A DNA stretch of 37,023 nt, from contig JAKAZA010000023.1 in NCBI GenBank assembly GCA_021816155.1, positions 1-37,023 on the forward strand, given 5' to 3'. Under the pieces are notes generated by a model, which did not search any database, was not told the origin of the DNA, and worked only from the letters and a program-made list of their open reading frames with translations. Shown one piece after another: positions 1-7,369 of this stretch. The translations under genes and the position numbers were made by a program. The stretch's first letter is position 1. Each line of letters starts with the position of its first letter. Source of the DNA: Pseudomonadota bacterium (GTDB taxonomy: Bacteria; Pseudomonadota; Alphaproteobacteria; Caulobacterales; Caulobacteraceae).

Positions 1-90
1 GAATCCGACCTTCAGCCCGAACACGGTGGCGAACCGCTGGGCGACCGGCTCGATCTCGCGGGCCACGAAGGCGACCTGGCGCAGACGCAT
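1..90 (-). CDS. VOC (glyoxalase-fold) family protein, N-terminal fragment
   Basis: The first 30 codons of a leftward gene that runs off the left edge. They begin MRLRQVAFVAREIEPV and continue into a 'VFGLKVGF' stretch. The first beta strand ending in a metal-ligand-like position, then a helix carrying 'A..F...FGL', is the usual start of a vicinal oxygen chelate / glyoxalase domain. The ATG lies 10 bases after the stop of the upstream CoA-transferase, with an AGGAA-type ribosome site inside that gap, so the two are probably co-transcribed. VOC proteins beside CoA-transferases are often annotated as methylmalonyl-CoA epimerase-like or dioxygenase-like. With only 30 residues the reaction cannot be assigned. 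Confidence 0.7.
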   Translation of the reverse strand, partial: MRLRQVAFVAREIEPVAQRFATVFGLKVGF

Positions 91-100
91 GGCGGCGTTC

Positions 101-1324
101 CTATTCGGCGGCCTCCTCGGCCGCGACTTCGCCCAGCACCTCGTCCGTGTGCTGACCGAGCCTCGGCGGATAGCGGCGGATGTTGGCGGGGGTCTTGGCG
201 TAATTAACCGGCGGCCGCATCGCGAGGTAGCCGCCGGCCTCGGGGTGCTCGTGATGCTCGAAGAAGCCCACGGCTTTCAGGTGCGGATCGTCCGGCAGGT
301 CGTCGAACCGGTTCATCCGCACCACGGGGATGTTGAGCGGCTTGAGCAGTTCCAGCCACTCGGCGGTGGTCCGGGTGCGGGTCACCTCATCGACCATGGC
401 GTAGAGTTCGCCGATGTGCGCGGCGCGGGTGCGGAAATCCGAGAACCGCGGGTCCTTCGATAGCGTATCGCCCCAGCCGGCGATCTCGAAGAACTGGTCC
501 CACTGGGCGTCCGTGTAGGGCAGGAGCCCGATGTAGCCGTCCTTGGTGGGGAACGGCTTGCGGTTCGGATTGGCCGAGCGGGTGTACGACCACTGCCCGG
601 TGGGCGGCTCGAAGGTGTGGCCGAACAGATTCTCGACGAGATTGAAGCTGGTGACGCACTCCAGCATCGGCACCTCGACGAACTGGCCCTCCCCGGTCTT
701 CTGGCGGTGGAAGAGCGCGGCGGTGATCGCGTTGGCCATGAAAAGGCCCGAGACCTTGTCCGCCAGCAGCGTCGGCATGTAGCGCGGCGTCGGGTCGCCG
801 TCGGTGCGCGGCAGGAGGTCGGCCAGCCCGGACCCGGCCTGGATGAGGTCGTCGTAGGCTGGCTCGCCGGCGTAGGGGCCATCGGCGCCGTAGCCCGCGC
901 CGTGGCAGTAGACGATGTCCGGGCGGAGCTGCCTGACGCTCTCGTAATCGAGCCCGAGACGCTTCAGGCCGTCGTAGCGCACGGACGCCGCGAAGACGTC
1001 GCTCGTCCTGATCAGCCGCCTGAGCGCCTTCGCCGCTTTTTCCTCGCGCAGGTCGAGCAGCACCGAGCGCTTGTTACGGTTGATGGCCATGAAGATCGGG
1101 CCGAGGTCGGGCGGGCTGTCCTTCGGCACCGCGCCGCTCCAGCGCATGATATCGCCGCCGCCGCCGCGCCGACCGCCCGGGAACTCGACCTTGATCACGT
1201 CCGCGCCGAGGTCGCCCAGCATCTGGGTCGCGTAGGCGCCGAAGACCACGCCGGTCATGTCGAGGATGCGCACCCCGTTGAGCGGCCCTGTCGCCTCGCG
1301 CGCCAACTCCGCCTTCCTGACCAC
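101..1324 (-). CDS. CaiB/BaiF (family III) CoA-transferase
   Basis: A 407-residue, full-length family III CoA-transferase, which moves CoA between an acyl-CoA and a free carboxylic acid through an aspartyl-CoA intermediate. Visible hallmarks are the N-terminal LNGVRILDM start, the GADVIKVE motif (about 40-47), the NRNKRSVLLDL strand (about 82-92), and YDDLIQAGSGL, in which D158 aligns with the catalytic Asp of formyl-CoA transferase. The start is a GTG preceded by AGAAGGAG at 6-base spacing. The gene is leftward and leads into the VOC gene; it diverges from the acyl-CoA dehydrogenase across a 104-base promoter gap. It probably activates the substrate of the neighbouring degradation cluster. 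The acyl donor and acceptor cannot be read from the sequence. Confidence 0.93.
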   Translation of the reverse strand: MVRKAELAREATGPLNGVRILDMTGVVFGAYATQMLGDLGADVIKVEFPGGRRGGGGDIMRWSGAVPKDSPPDLGPIFMAINRNKRSVLLDLREEKAAKALRRLIRTSDVFAASVRYDGLKRLGLDYESVRQLRPDIVYCHGAGYGADGPYAGEPAYDDLIQAGSGLADLLPRTDGDPTPRYMPTLLADKVSGLFMANAITAALFHRQKTGEGQFVEVPMLECVTSFNLVENLFGHTFEPPTGQWSYTRSANPNRKPFPTKDGYIGLLPYTDAQWDQFFEIAGWGDTLSKDPRFSDFRTRAAHIGELYAMVDEVTRTRTTAEWLELLKPLNIPVVRMNRFDDLPDDPHLKAVGFFEHHEHPEAGGYLAMRPPVNYAKTPANIRRYPPRLGQHTDEVLGEVAAEEAAE

Positions 1325-1356
1325 GCGTCACTCCTTCTGGTCCCGACTTCTTGGGG

Positions 1357-1386
1357 CTGACGGCCCCGGTCTGGTCTGACTACAAT
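1357..1386 (+). promoter_or_regulatory. Candidate promoter of the acyl-CoA dehydrogenase operon, with a hairpin over the -35
   Basis: In the divergent gap, CTGACG (1357-1362) and TACAAT (1381-1386) are separated by 18 bases, a fair sigma-70-like match reading rightward. A perfect 5+5 inverted repeat (GGGGC at 1353-1357, GCCCC at 1363-1367) brackets the -35 and could be a repressor site for one or both divergent genes. The match was made by eye, and alphaproteobacterial promoters deviate from the E. coli consensus. Confidence 0.4.
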
Positions 1387-1428
1387 GCAGGCAAGGCGGG
1401 CGAAAAGCCACGGGAGGAGACGTAGGGC

Positions 1429-2610
1429 GTGGAATTCGAACTCGCCGAAGAGCACCGGATGCTCAAGGACCTCGTCGCACGGTTCGTGCGCGACGAACTG
1501 ACCCCACTGGAAGGCAAGGTGCTGGCCAGAGAGGCCGCTGGTGGCGGGCTCGGTCTGGACGAGGACGATCACAAGCGGCTCGACCGGATCTCCAGGGACC
1601 TCGGCCTCTGGGGCCTCGACGCGCCCGAGGACATCGGCGGCGCCGACCTGCCCAACGTGGCCATGGTGGGCGTCGAGGAAGAGCTCGGCCGCACGGTCAC
1701 GCCCTACACGCTGCCGCCGGACTCGCCGAACCTGCGCATGTTGATGGCGACCGTCAACGAGCGGCAGAAGGCGCTGTACCTCGAGCCCTACGTGCGCGGT
1801 GAGACCATCTCGGCGATCGGCATCTCCGAGCCCGGCGCCGGCGGCGATCCGGCCGGCATGACGACGACCGCCGTCCGCGTCCCGGGCAAGGATGGGGGCG
1901 ACGACTGGGTGATCAACGGGCGCAAGATATGGATCAGTCGCGCGGCCGAGGCCGACTTCACGATCCTGATGGCGCTGACCGACCGCGAGAAGCGCGCCCG
2001 CGGCGGCATATCCGCCTTCCTGGTCGACAAGGGGACGCCGGGCTTCAACGTGCTGCGCCGCATCCCGATGGTCGGCGGCGCCTACACCTACGAGATCGCG
2101 CTGGAGGACTGCCGCGTCGAGGGCTGGAAGCTGCTCGGAACGGAGGGCAACGGCTTCGCGCCGATGCAGCTCAGGCTCGGCACCCGCCGCATCCAGATGG
2201 CGGCCTGGTCGGTGGGCATGGCCCAGCGAGCGCTCGACATGATCGTCGAATACGCGCCGCAGCGGGTCACGTTCGGCGTGCCGCTTTCGGAACGCCAGGC
2301 GGTCCAGTGGTGGGTCGCCGAGGCGGCGACCAAGATCCACGCGACCCGCCTCATGGTCTACGACTGCGCCTGGAAGCTCGACCAGGGCCGCGACGTGCGG
2401 CTCGAGATCTCGATGATCAAGTGGTTCGCCACCGAGATGGCCTACGAGGTGGTCGACCACGCCATGCAGGCCTTCGGCGCCATGGGCATGACCAAGGAGC
2501 TGCCGCTGCAGCAGATGAGCGCGAAGCTGCGCACCATGCGGATCTACGACGGCCCCACCGAGGTCCACAAATGGGTGGTCGCCCGCAACCTTCTGGGGAC
2601 GCGGCGGTAG
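1429..2610 (+). CDS. Acyl-CoA dehydrogenase, ACAD10/11-like
   Basis: A 393-residue FAD-dependent acyl-CoA dehydrogenase that would introduce the alpha-beta double bond in a CoA thioester. The three-part fold is visible: N-terminal helices; a middle beta domain with the FAD-contacting 'AIGISEPGAGGD' and 'WVINGRKIWIS'; and a C-terminal helical domain with 'FGVPLSERQAVQWW' and 'QAFGAMGMTKELPL'. The usual catalytic YEG glutamate is replaced: the motif reads IYDGPTEVH, with D374 at the catalytic position, as in the ACAD10/11-like branch. The alternative IVD/LCAD glutamate position holds Arg. The start is GTG, with GGGAGGAG about 10 bases upstream. It is the first gene of the rightward set, 27 bases before the crotonase gene. 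Substrate unknown; a branched or cyclic acyl-CoA is plausible. Confidence 0.93.
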   Translation: MEFELAEEHRMLKDLVARFVRDELTPLEGKVLAREAAGGGLGLDEDDHKRLDRISRDLGLWGLDAPEDIGGADLPNVAMVGVEEELGRTVTPYTLPPDSPNLRMLMATVNERQKALYLEPYVRGETISAIGISEPGAGGDPAGMTTTAVRVPGKDGGDDWVINGRKIWISRAAEADFTILMALTDREKRARGGISAFLVDKGTPGFNVLRRIPMVGGAYTYEIALEDCRVEGWKLLGTEGNGFAPMQLRLGTRRIQMAAWSVGMAQRALDMIVEYAPQRVTFGVPLSERQAVQWWVAEAATKIHATRLMVYDCAWKLDQGRDVRLEISMIKWFATEMAYEVVDHAMQAFGAMGMTKELPLQQMSAKLRTMRIYDGPTEVHKWVVARNLLGTRR

Positions 2611-2637
2611 GCGGCTAGGGCAAAAAGGGAACCCTGA

Positions 2638-3417
2638 ATGAAGACGCAGTACGGCGAGATCTCCGTCCAGACCGCGAACCACGTCGCGCTCCTCACCATC
2701 GACCGGCCGCCGCACAACCACGTGTCGGTCGAGCTGATGCGCGACCTCGCGGACGCGCTGCACGACATCGACGCAGACGTCGACCTCCGCGCCAGCGTGC
2801 TGGCGAGCGCCGGCAAGGCGTTCTGCGCCGGCGCCGACCTCGTCTCGCCGGGCGGCGTGGGGGCGGACGGGATGAGCGGGATCAACCCGCTCTACGTCGA
2901 GGCTGTACGCCTCTTCTCGGCAAAGAAGCCGATCGTGGCCGCGGTCCAGGGCGCAGCGGTCGGCGCGGGGCTGGGCCTGGCGCTGGTGGCCGATTTTCGC
3001 GTCGCCGCGCCAGAGGCGAGGTTCACCGCCAACTTCGTCAAGCTCGGCTTCCACCCCGGCTTCGGCATCACTCACACGCTGCCGCGCGTGATCGGCGAAC
3101 AGAAGGCCGCGCTGATGTGCCTGACGGGCCGCCGGCTCACGGGCGAGGAAGCCTACGCCTGGGGCCTCGCGGACGTGCTGGCGCCGCTAGACGAGCTGCG
3201 GGCGGCCGCGCTGAAGCTGGCGGGCGAGATCGCCGAGAACGCGCCGCTCGCGGTCCAGTCCACCCGCGCCACGCTCCGCGCGGGCCTCGCCGAGGCGGTC
3301 AAGAAGCAGACCGACCACGAGCTGATCGAGCAGACGTGGCTGCGCAAGACCAAGGACTTCGCCGAGGGCGTGCGCTCCGTGAACGAGCGCCGCGCCGGCA
3401 ACTTCGTGGGCGCATGA
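2638..3417 (+). CDS. Enoyl-CoA hydratase/isomerase (crotonase) family protein lacking both catalytic Glu
   Basis: A 259-residue crotonase-fold protein. The oxyanion-hole segments AFCAGADL (61-68) and GAAVGAGLGL (105-114) are present, and the C-terminus ends in the family-typical EGVRSVNERR...NF. Aligned by eye with rat mitochondrial crotonase, Glu144 falls on G113 and Glu164 on F133 (within 'TANFVKLGFHPGFG'). Both acid/base residues for water addition are therefore missing. CoA binding and enolate stabilisation should remain, but simple hydration is doubtful; an isomerase, hydrolase or retro-Claisen role is as likely. It follows the acyl-CoA dehydrogenase closely in the same direction, so it probably acts on the enoyl-CoA or a later intermediate of the same pathway. 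Confidence 0.9.
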   Translation: MKTQYGEISVQTANHVALLTIDRPPHNHVSVELMRDLADALHDIDADVDLRASVLASAGKAFCAGADLVSPGGVGADGMSGINPLYVEAVRLFSAKKPIVAAVQGAAVGAGLGLALVADFRVAAPEARFTANFVKLGFHPGFGITHTLPRVIGEQKAALMCLTGRRLTGEEAYAWGLADVLAPLDELRAAALKLAGEIAENAPLAVQSTRATLRAGLAEAVKKQTDHELIEQTWLRKTKDFAEGVRSVNERRAGNFVGA

Positions 3418-3448
3418 CGCCGCGCGCGGCGACCTGGCCCCCGAAGCT

Positions 3449-3489
3449 TTGACGTGTGACCGCCGCGTCGGTAGTCATTCGTGACTACC
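3449..3489 (+). promoter_or_regulatory. Perfect 20-bp palindrome overlapping a candidate promoter
   Basis: The 107-base gap between the crotonase and hydrolase genes holds TTGACG (3449-3454). About 17 bases on, at the expected -10 position, is a perfect inverted repeat: GGTAGTCA (3470-3477), TTCG, TGACTACC (3482-3489). The -10-like TAGTCA is inside the left arm. A dyad on the -10 is the layout of TetR- or MarR-type repression. No T-run follows, so an intrinsic terminator is unlikely. A regulator gene is not visible in the window. Confidence 0.55.
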
Positions 3490-3524
3490 AAGCGGCGTGA
3501 GACCGCGGATAGGGAGGAACGCGC

Positions 3525-4298
3525 ATGCCGAAGCTGAACCGGGACGGCGTCGAACTCTACTACGAGGTCCACGGGCAAGGGCCGCCGGTGCTGCTCACGC
3601 ACGGCTACTCCGCCAGCTCGCACATGTGGGCGGGGCAGGTGGCGCCGTTCTCCGAGCGCTATAAGCTGATCACCTGGGACATGCGCGGGCACGGCAGGAG
3701 CGACTACCCGGAAGACCAGACCGCCTATTCCGAGGTCGCGACGGTGGCCGACATGGCCGCGATCCTGGATGCGGTCGGCGCGGAGAAGGCGGTGATCGGC
3801 GGGCTTTCGCTCGGCGGCTACATGTCGCTGGCGTTCCATCTCGCCCATCCGGAGCGCACCGCCGCGCTGCTGATCATCGACACCGGGCCGGGCTACCGGA
3901 GCGACGAGCCGCGCGCCGGCTGGAACGCCACCGCGATCAAGCGGGCCGAGCGGTTCGAGAAGGACGGGTTGCCGCCGCCAGGCGTCGGCGGGGCCGAGAC
4001 CAGGGCCGCGCCGCACCGCAACGCCATCGGCCTCGCCAAGGCCGCGCGCGGCATGCTGACCCAGCACGACGCGCGGGTCATCAACAGCCTGCCGGGCATC
4101 CGCGTGCCCGCGCTGGTGCTGGCCGGGGCCGACGACAGGCCGTTCCTCGCCGCCACCGACTACATGGCGGCCAAGATACCCGGGGCGAGGAAGGTGATCG
4201 TCCCCGCCGCCGGCCACGCGGCCAACATCGACCAACCCGCGGCGTTCAACACCGCGGTGCTGGACTTCCTGAACGAGCTCCAGCTGGAGGGCGCCTGA
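3525..4298 (+). CDS. Alpha/beta hydrolase
   Basis: A 257-residue alpha/beta-hydrolase-fold protein, cytoplasmic (no signal peptide). It has the oxyanion-hole segment LLTHGYSAS, the RGHGRSD loop, the nucleophile elbow GLSLGG with S95, a candidate acid D203 in 'AGADDRP', and the catalytic H231 in 'AAGHAANID'. The cap region (about 125-185) is short. An AGGGAGGAA ribosome site precedes the ATG. Its stop overlaps the next gene's start (TGATG), so it is translationally coupled to the SDR. In this setting it may hydrolyse an ester, lactone, thioester or beta-diketone pathway intermediate; the sequence does not decide which. Confidence 0.9.
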   Translation: MPKLNRDGVELYYEVHGQGPPVLLTHGYSASSHMWAGQVAPFSERYKLITWDMRGHGRSDYPEDQTAYSEVATVADMAAILDAVGAEKAVIGGLSLGGYMSLAFHLAHPERTAALLIIDTGPGYRSDEPRAGWNATAIKRAERFEKDGLPPPGVGGAETRAAPHRNAIGLAKAARGMLTQHDARVINSLPGIRVPALVLAGADDRPFLAATDYMAAKIPGARKVIVPAAGHAANIDQPAAFNTAVLDFLNELQLEGA

Positions 4299-5098
4299 TG
4301 GCCGGCCGCCTCGCCGGCAAGACGGCGGTGGTGGTGGGCGCCGGCCAGACGCCTGGCGAAACGATCGGCAACGGCCGCGCCACGGCGATACTTTTCGCCC
4401 GCGAAGGCGCCGCGGTGATGTGCGTCGATCGCCGCATGGCCTCGGCCGAGGAGACGGCGGCGATGATCGTTCAGGAAGGCGGCAGGGCCAGCGCCTACGA
4501 GGCCGACATCACCCGCGAGGCCGACTGCGAGGCGCTGGCGGCGGAGGGCAAGGCGCGGCTCGGCCGCATCGACATCCTGCACAACAACGTCGGCATCGGC
4601 CTGCGCGACCGCTCTGTGACGCAGCTGCGCGAGGAAGACTTCGACCGCATCCTCGCGACCAACCTCAAGGGCATGTGGCTGACCATCAAGCACGTGCTGC
4701 CCGTGATGCGCGAGCAGGGCGGCGGGGCGATCGTCAACATCTCGTCGATGGCCGCCGTGGCTTCGTCCAACCTCGTCGCCTACGGGATGTCGAAGGCCGG
4801 GGTTAACAAGCTGACCCGCATCACCGCGGCGGGGAACACCCAGTACATGATCCGGTGCAACTGCATCATGCCGGGTCTGATGGACACGCCGATGGCGGTC
4901 GGCGGGCGGGCGAGCGAGCAGGGCCGCTCGACGGATGACATCAGGGCGCAGCGCGACGCGCAGGTGCCGCTGGGGCGCAAGATGGGCACGGCCTGGGATG
5001 TGGCCTACGCGGCCCTGTTCCTGGCCTCGGACGAGGCGAAATTCGTCACCGGCGCGATCCTGCCGGTGGACGGGGGCATGTCGGCGGGCGTGGGATGA
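4298..5098 (+). CDS. Short-chain dehydrogenase/reductase with extended glycine-rich loop
   Basis: A 266-residue classical SDR, a soluble NAD(P)-dependent alcohol/ketone oxidoreductase. It has HNNVG (about 95-99), the catalytic Ser in NISSMA (about 148-150) and YGMSK, with Y162 and K166. The nucleotide-binding loop is unusual: instead of TGxxxGxG it reads VGAGQTPGETIGNGRATA, about five residues longer. An acidic residue at the end of beta-2 ('CVDRR') suggests NAD(H), although the following Arg pair leaves NADP(H) possible. It is coupled to both neighbours (TGATG with the hydrolase, ATGA with the CoA-transferase fusion). It probably oxidises a hydroxy intermediate in the pathway. Confidence 0.92.
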   Translation: MAGRLAGKTAVVVGAGQTPGETIGNGRATAILFAREGAAVMCVDRRMASAEETAAMIVQEGGRASAYEADITREADCEALAAEGKARLGRIDILHNNVGIGLRDRSVTQLREEDFDRILATNLKGMWLTIKHVLPVMREQGGGAIVNISSMAAVASSNLVAYGMSKAGVNKLTRITAAGNTQYMIRCNCIMPGLMDTPMAVGGRASEQGRSTDDIRAQRDAQVPLGRKMGTAWDVAYAALFLASDEAKFVTGAILPVDGGMSAGVG

Positions 5099-7347
5099 GC
5101 GCATATCGGGGCCTGAAGGTTCTTGACTGCACGCAGGGCGTGGCCGGTCCGATGGCGGGCATGCTGCTCGCCGACTTCGGCGCCGAGGTGCTGAAGGTCG
5201 AACCGCCTGGCGGCGACCGCCTCGCCGACAAGCCGGGCTATCAGACGTGGAACCGCGGCAAGGCGCGGACGACGCTCGATGTCGAGTCGCCGGCGGGCCG
5301 CGAGCGGCTCGAGGCGCTGATCGCAGCTTCGGACGTGGCGATCTTCGACTACAGCCCCAGGCGCATGGCGGCGCTTGGGCTCTCCGACGTCGCGGACCGG
5401 CACGGCAGGCTCGTTAGTCTCTGGATGCCGCCGTACGGGACCACCGGCGCCTGGAGCGAAATGACGGAGCACCACGGCGCGCTGACGGCGATGACGGGCG
5501 GCGCTTTCCGGCAATCGAGCTACGCGTACCAGCCGGTCTATCTGGTCGCGCCGTTCCTGCACTACGCGCAGGCCAACATGGGCGCGGGCGCGGCGGGCGC
5601 GGCGCTCTACGAGCGGCGGCGCAGCGGTCGCGGGCAGGCGGTGACGGTGAGCGGCTTCCATGCCGTCGCGCTGGTGGGCGGCGCCTCCGGCAACGTCCTG
5701 CCTCCGGGCCGGCGACCGCTCGGCGCATCGCCTTCCTATCGCACCTACAGATGCGGCGACGGCGAGTATCTCTTTCTGGCGACTCTGTTCAGCTACTTCT
5801 TCCTGCGCGCCGTGGACGCGATGGGCCTCGCCGTCGCGCTCGCCGAGGACGTCTTCCCCGAAGACGTCACGGTGATGATGGAGGCGCGGTTCCTGGAGAA
5901 GCCGCGCGACGAATGGCTGGCGATCCTGCGCGCGGCCGACGTGCCCTGCGGACCGGTGAGTCCGAGGGACGAGTGGCTGCGCAGCGAGTTGATCGCGAAC
6001 AATGACATGCGCCACGTGTTCGACGATGCGAAGCGCGGGCCGGTCGAGATGCCGGGGACACCGATCAAGCTCTCGAAGACGCCGGCGCGGGTGACCGGCC
6101 TCGTCCGCGACGCCGCGCCCAGCGACGTCGATGCGTTCGCCGCGGCGCCGTCCGAGGCCTCCGCGTCGCCGGGAGCCCCTGCATCGAAGGCCGCGCCGCT
6201 CGCCGGCATCCGCGTGCTCGACCTGGGCACGGTGATCGCGGGCGCCTACGCCAACGCCATCCTCTCCAACCTCGGCGCCGAGGTGGTGAAGGTCGAGTCG
6301 GCTGACGGCGATCCGTGGCGCGATCGCGGCGTCGGCTTCACCGCCTACAATCGCGGCAAGCGCGGCCTGGTGGTCGATCTGAAGCAGCCGGAAGGCCGGG
6401 CGCTGTTCCTCGACCTGTGCCGCGAGGCCGACGTGGTGCTCGACAACTACCGTCTGGGCGTGCGCGACCGGCTCGGCATCGGCCACGCGGACGTGACCAC
6501 CGCGAACGCCCGACTGATCTCCGCCTCGATCACCACCTACGGCACGCACGGCGAAGAGACGAAGCGGCCCGGCTTCGACCCGCTGCTGCAGGCGCGCAGT
6601 GGCATGATGTGGGCGCAGGGCGGCGGCGCGGGCCACGAGCCGGTCTTCCACGTCCTGGCGGTGAACGACTTCGCGTCGGCCTGCACGGCGGCCTATGGGG
6701 TGATCGCGGCGCTGAACGCGCGCGACGCCATTGGCGAGGGCCAGGTGATGGACACCAGCCTCACCTGCCAGAGCGCCATGTTCCAGTCGGGCGAGCTGAC
6801 CACCTGGCCGGGCGCGCCAGCCGCGCCGCTCGGCGGCCGCGATTGCCTCGGGATCTCCGCGCTGGACCGCTTCTACGCCTGCGCCGACGGATGGATACTG
6901 GTCGCGCCGGAGGGCGCGGGCGAAGCCGCTGCGCTGGCCCGCGCCCTCGGCCACCCCGAATGGACGGACCGCTTCGACATGCCGGCCGAACCGCGCGATG
7001 GCGCGCTCGCCGCCGAGCTCGAAGGCGTGCTCGCGGAGAGAACTCGCGACGAGGCGCTGGCGGCGCTCGTCGCCGCCGGCGTCCGCTGCGCCCCGGTCCA
7101 TGAGAGTGACGAGGCGCTCGCCGACCCGTTCCTGCTCGCCAACGAGTTCGCCGACCAGCCCCGGCGGACGCCCTACGGCCCAGTCGTCAACCGACCCTAC
7201 GGCGCCTTCTCGCGCACGCCCACCGGCTATACTCGTCCCGAACCGGGCCTCGGCGAGCACACCTTCGAGGTGCTGGCCGACTGGGGCGTCGATCCGGAAC
7301 GCATCGCCAGGCTCGGCGCAGAGGGCGTGGTGATGTGCCTGAGCTAG
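5095..7347 (+). CDS. Tandem fusion of two CaiB/BaiF CoA-transferase domains
   Basis: A 750-residue protein made of two consecutive family III CoA-transferase domains (about 1-340 and 365-750) joined by an Ala/Ser/Pro-rich linker. Each half has its own start motif (GLKVLDCTQG and GIRVLDLGTV), GAEVLKVE / GAEVVKVE, and NRGK strand. The C-terminal half has the catalytic Asp, D495 in GFDPLLQARSG. At the aligned position in the N-terminal half the sequence is EHHGALTAMTG, placing H127 where Asp should be, so that half is probably non-catalytic at this site. Family III enzymes are interlocked homodimers; this fusion could form the same ring within one chain with a single active site. The start overlaps the SDR stop (ATGA). 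It is the last gene of the rightward operon and meets edd tail to tail. Confidence 0.93.
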   Translation: MSAYRGLKVLDCTQGVAGPMAGMLLADFGAEVLKVEPPGGDRLADKPGYQTWNRGKARTTLDVESPAGRERLEALIAASDVAIFDYSPRRMAALGLSDVADRHGRLVSLWMPPYGTTGAWSEMTEHHGALTAMTGGAFRQSSYAYQPVYLVAPFLHYAQANMGAGAAGAALYERRRSGRGQAVTVSGFHAVALVGGASGNVLPPGRRPLGASPSYRTYRCGDGEYLFLATLFSYFFLRAVDAMGLAVALAEDVFPEDVTVMMEARFLEKPRDEWLAILRAADVPCGPVSPRDEWLRSELIANNDMRHVFDDAKRGPVEMPGTPIKLSKTPARVTGLVRDAAPSDVDAFAAAPSEASASPGAPASKAAPLAGIRVLDLGTVIAGAYANAILSNLGAEVVKVESADGDPWRDRGVGFTAYNRGKRGLVVDLKQPEGRALFLDLCREADVVLDNYRLGVRDRLGIGHADVTTANARLISASITTYGTHGEETKRPGFDPLLQARSGMMWAQGGGAGHEPVFHVLAVNDFASACTAAYGVIAALNARDAIGEGQVMDTSLTCQSAMFQSGELTTWPGAPAAPLGGRDCLGISALDRFYACADGWILVAPEGAGEAAALARALGHPEWTDRFDMPAEPRDGALAAELEGVLAERTRDEALAALVAAGVRCAPVHESDEALADPFLLANEFADQPRRTPYGPVVNRPYGAFSRTPTGYTRPEPGLGEHTFEVLADWGVDPERIARLGAEGVVMCLS

Positions 7348-7369
7348 GCCGGCCCGCGAGGGTTGGGCG

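Noticed and set aside
3470-3489. Intrinsic terminator with a TTCG loop after the crotonase gene
   Set aside because: The stem is only 8 base pairs and half A/T, it is closed by A-T rather than C-G around TTCG, and it is followed by AAGCGGCG rather than a T-run. A DNA operator fits better.
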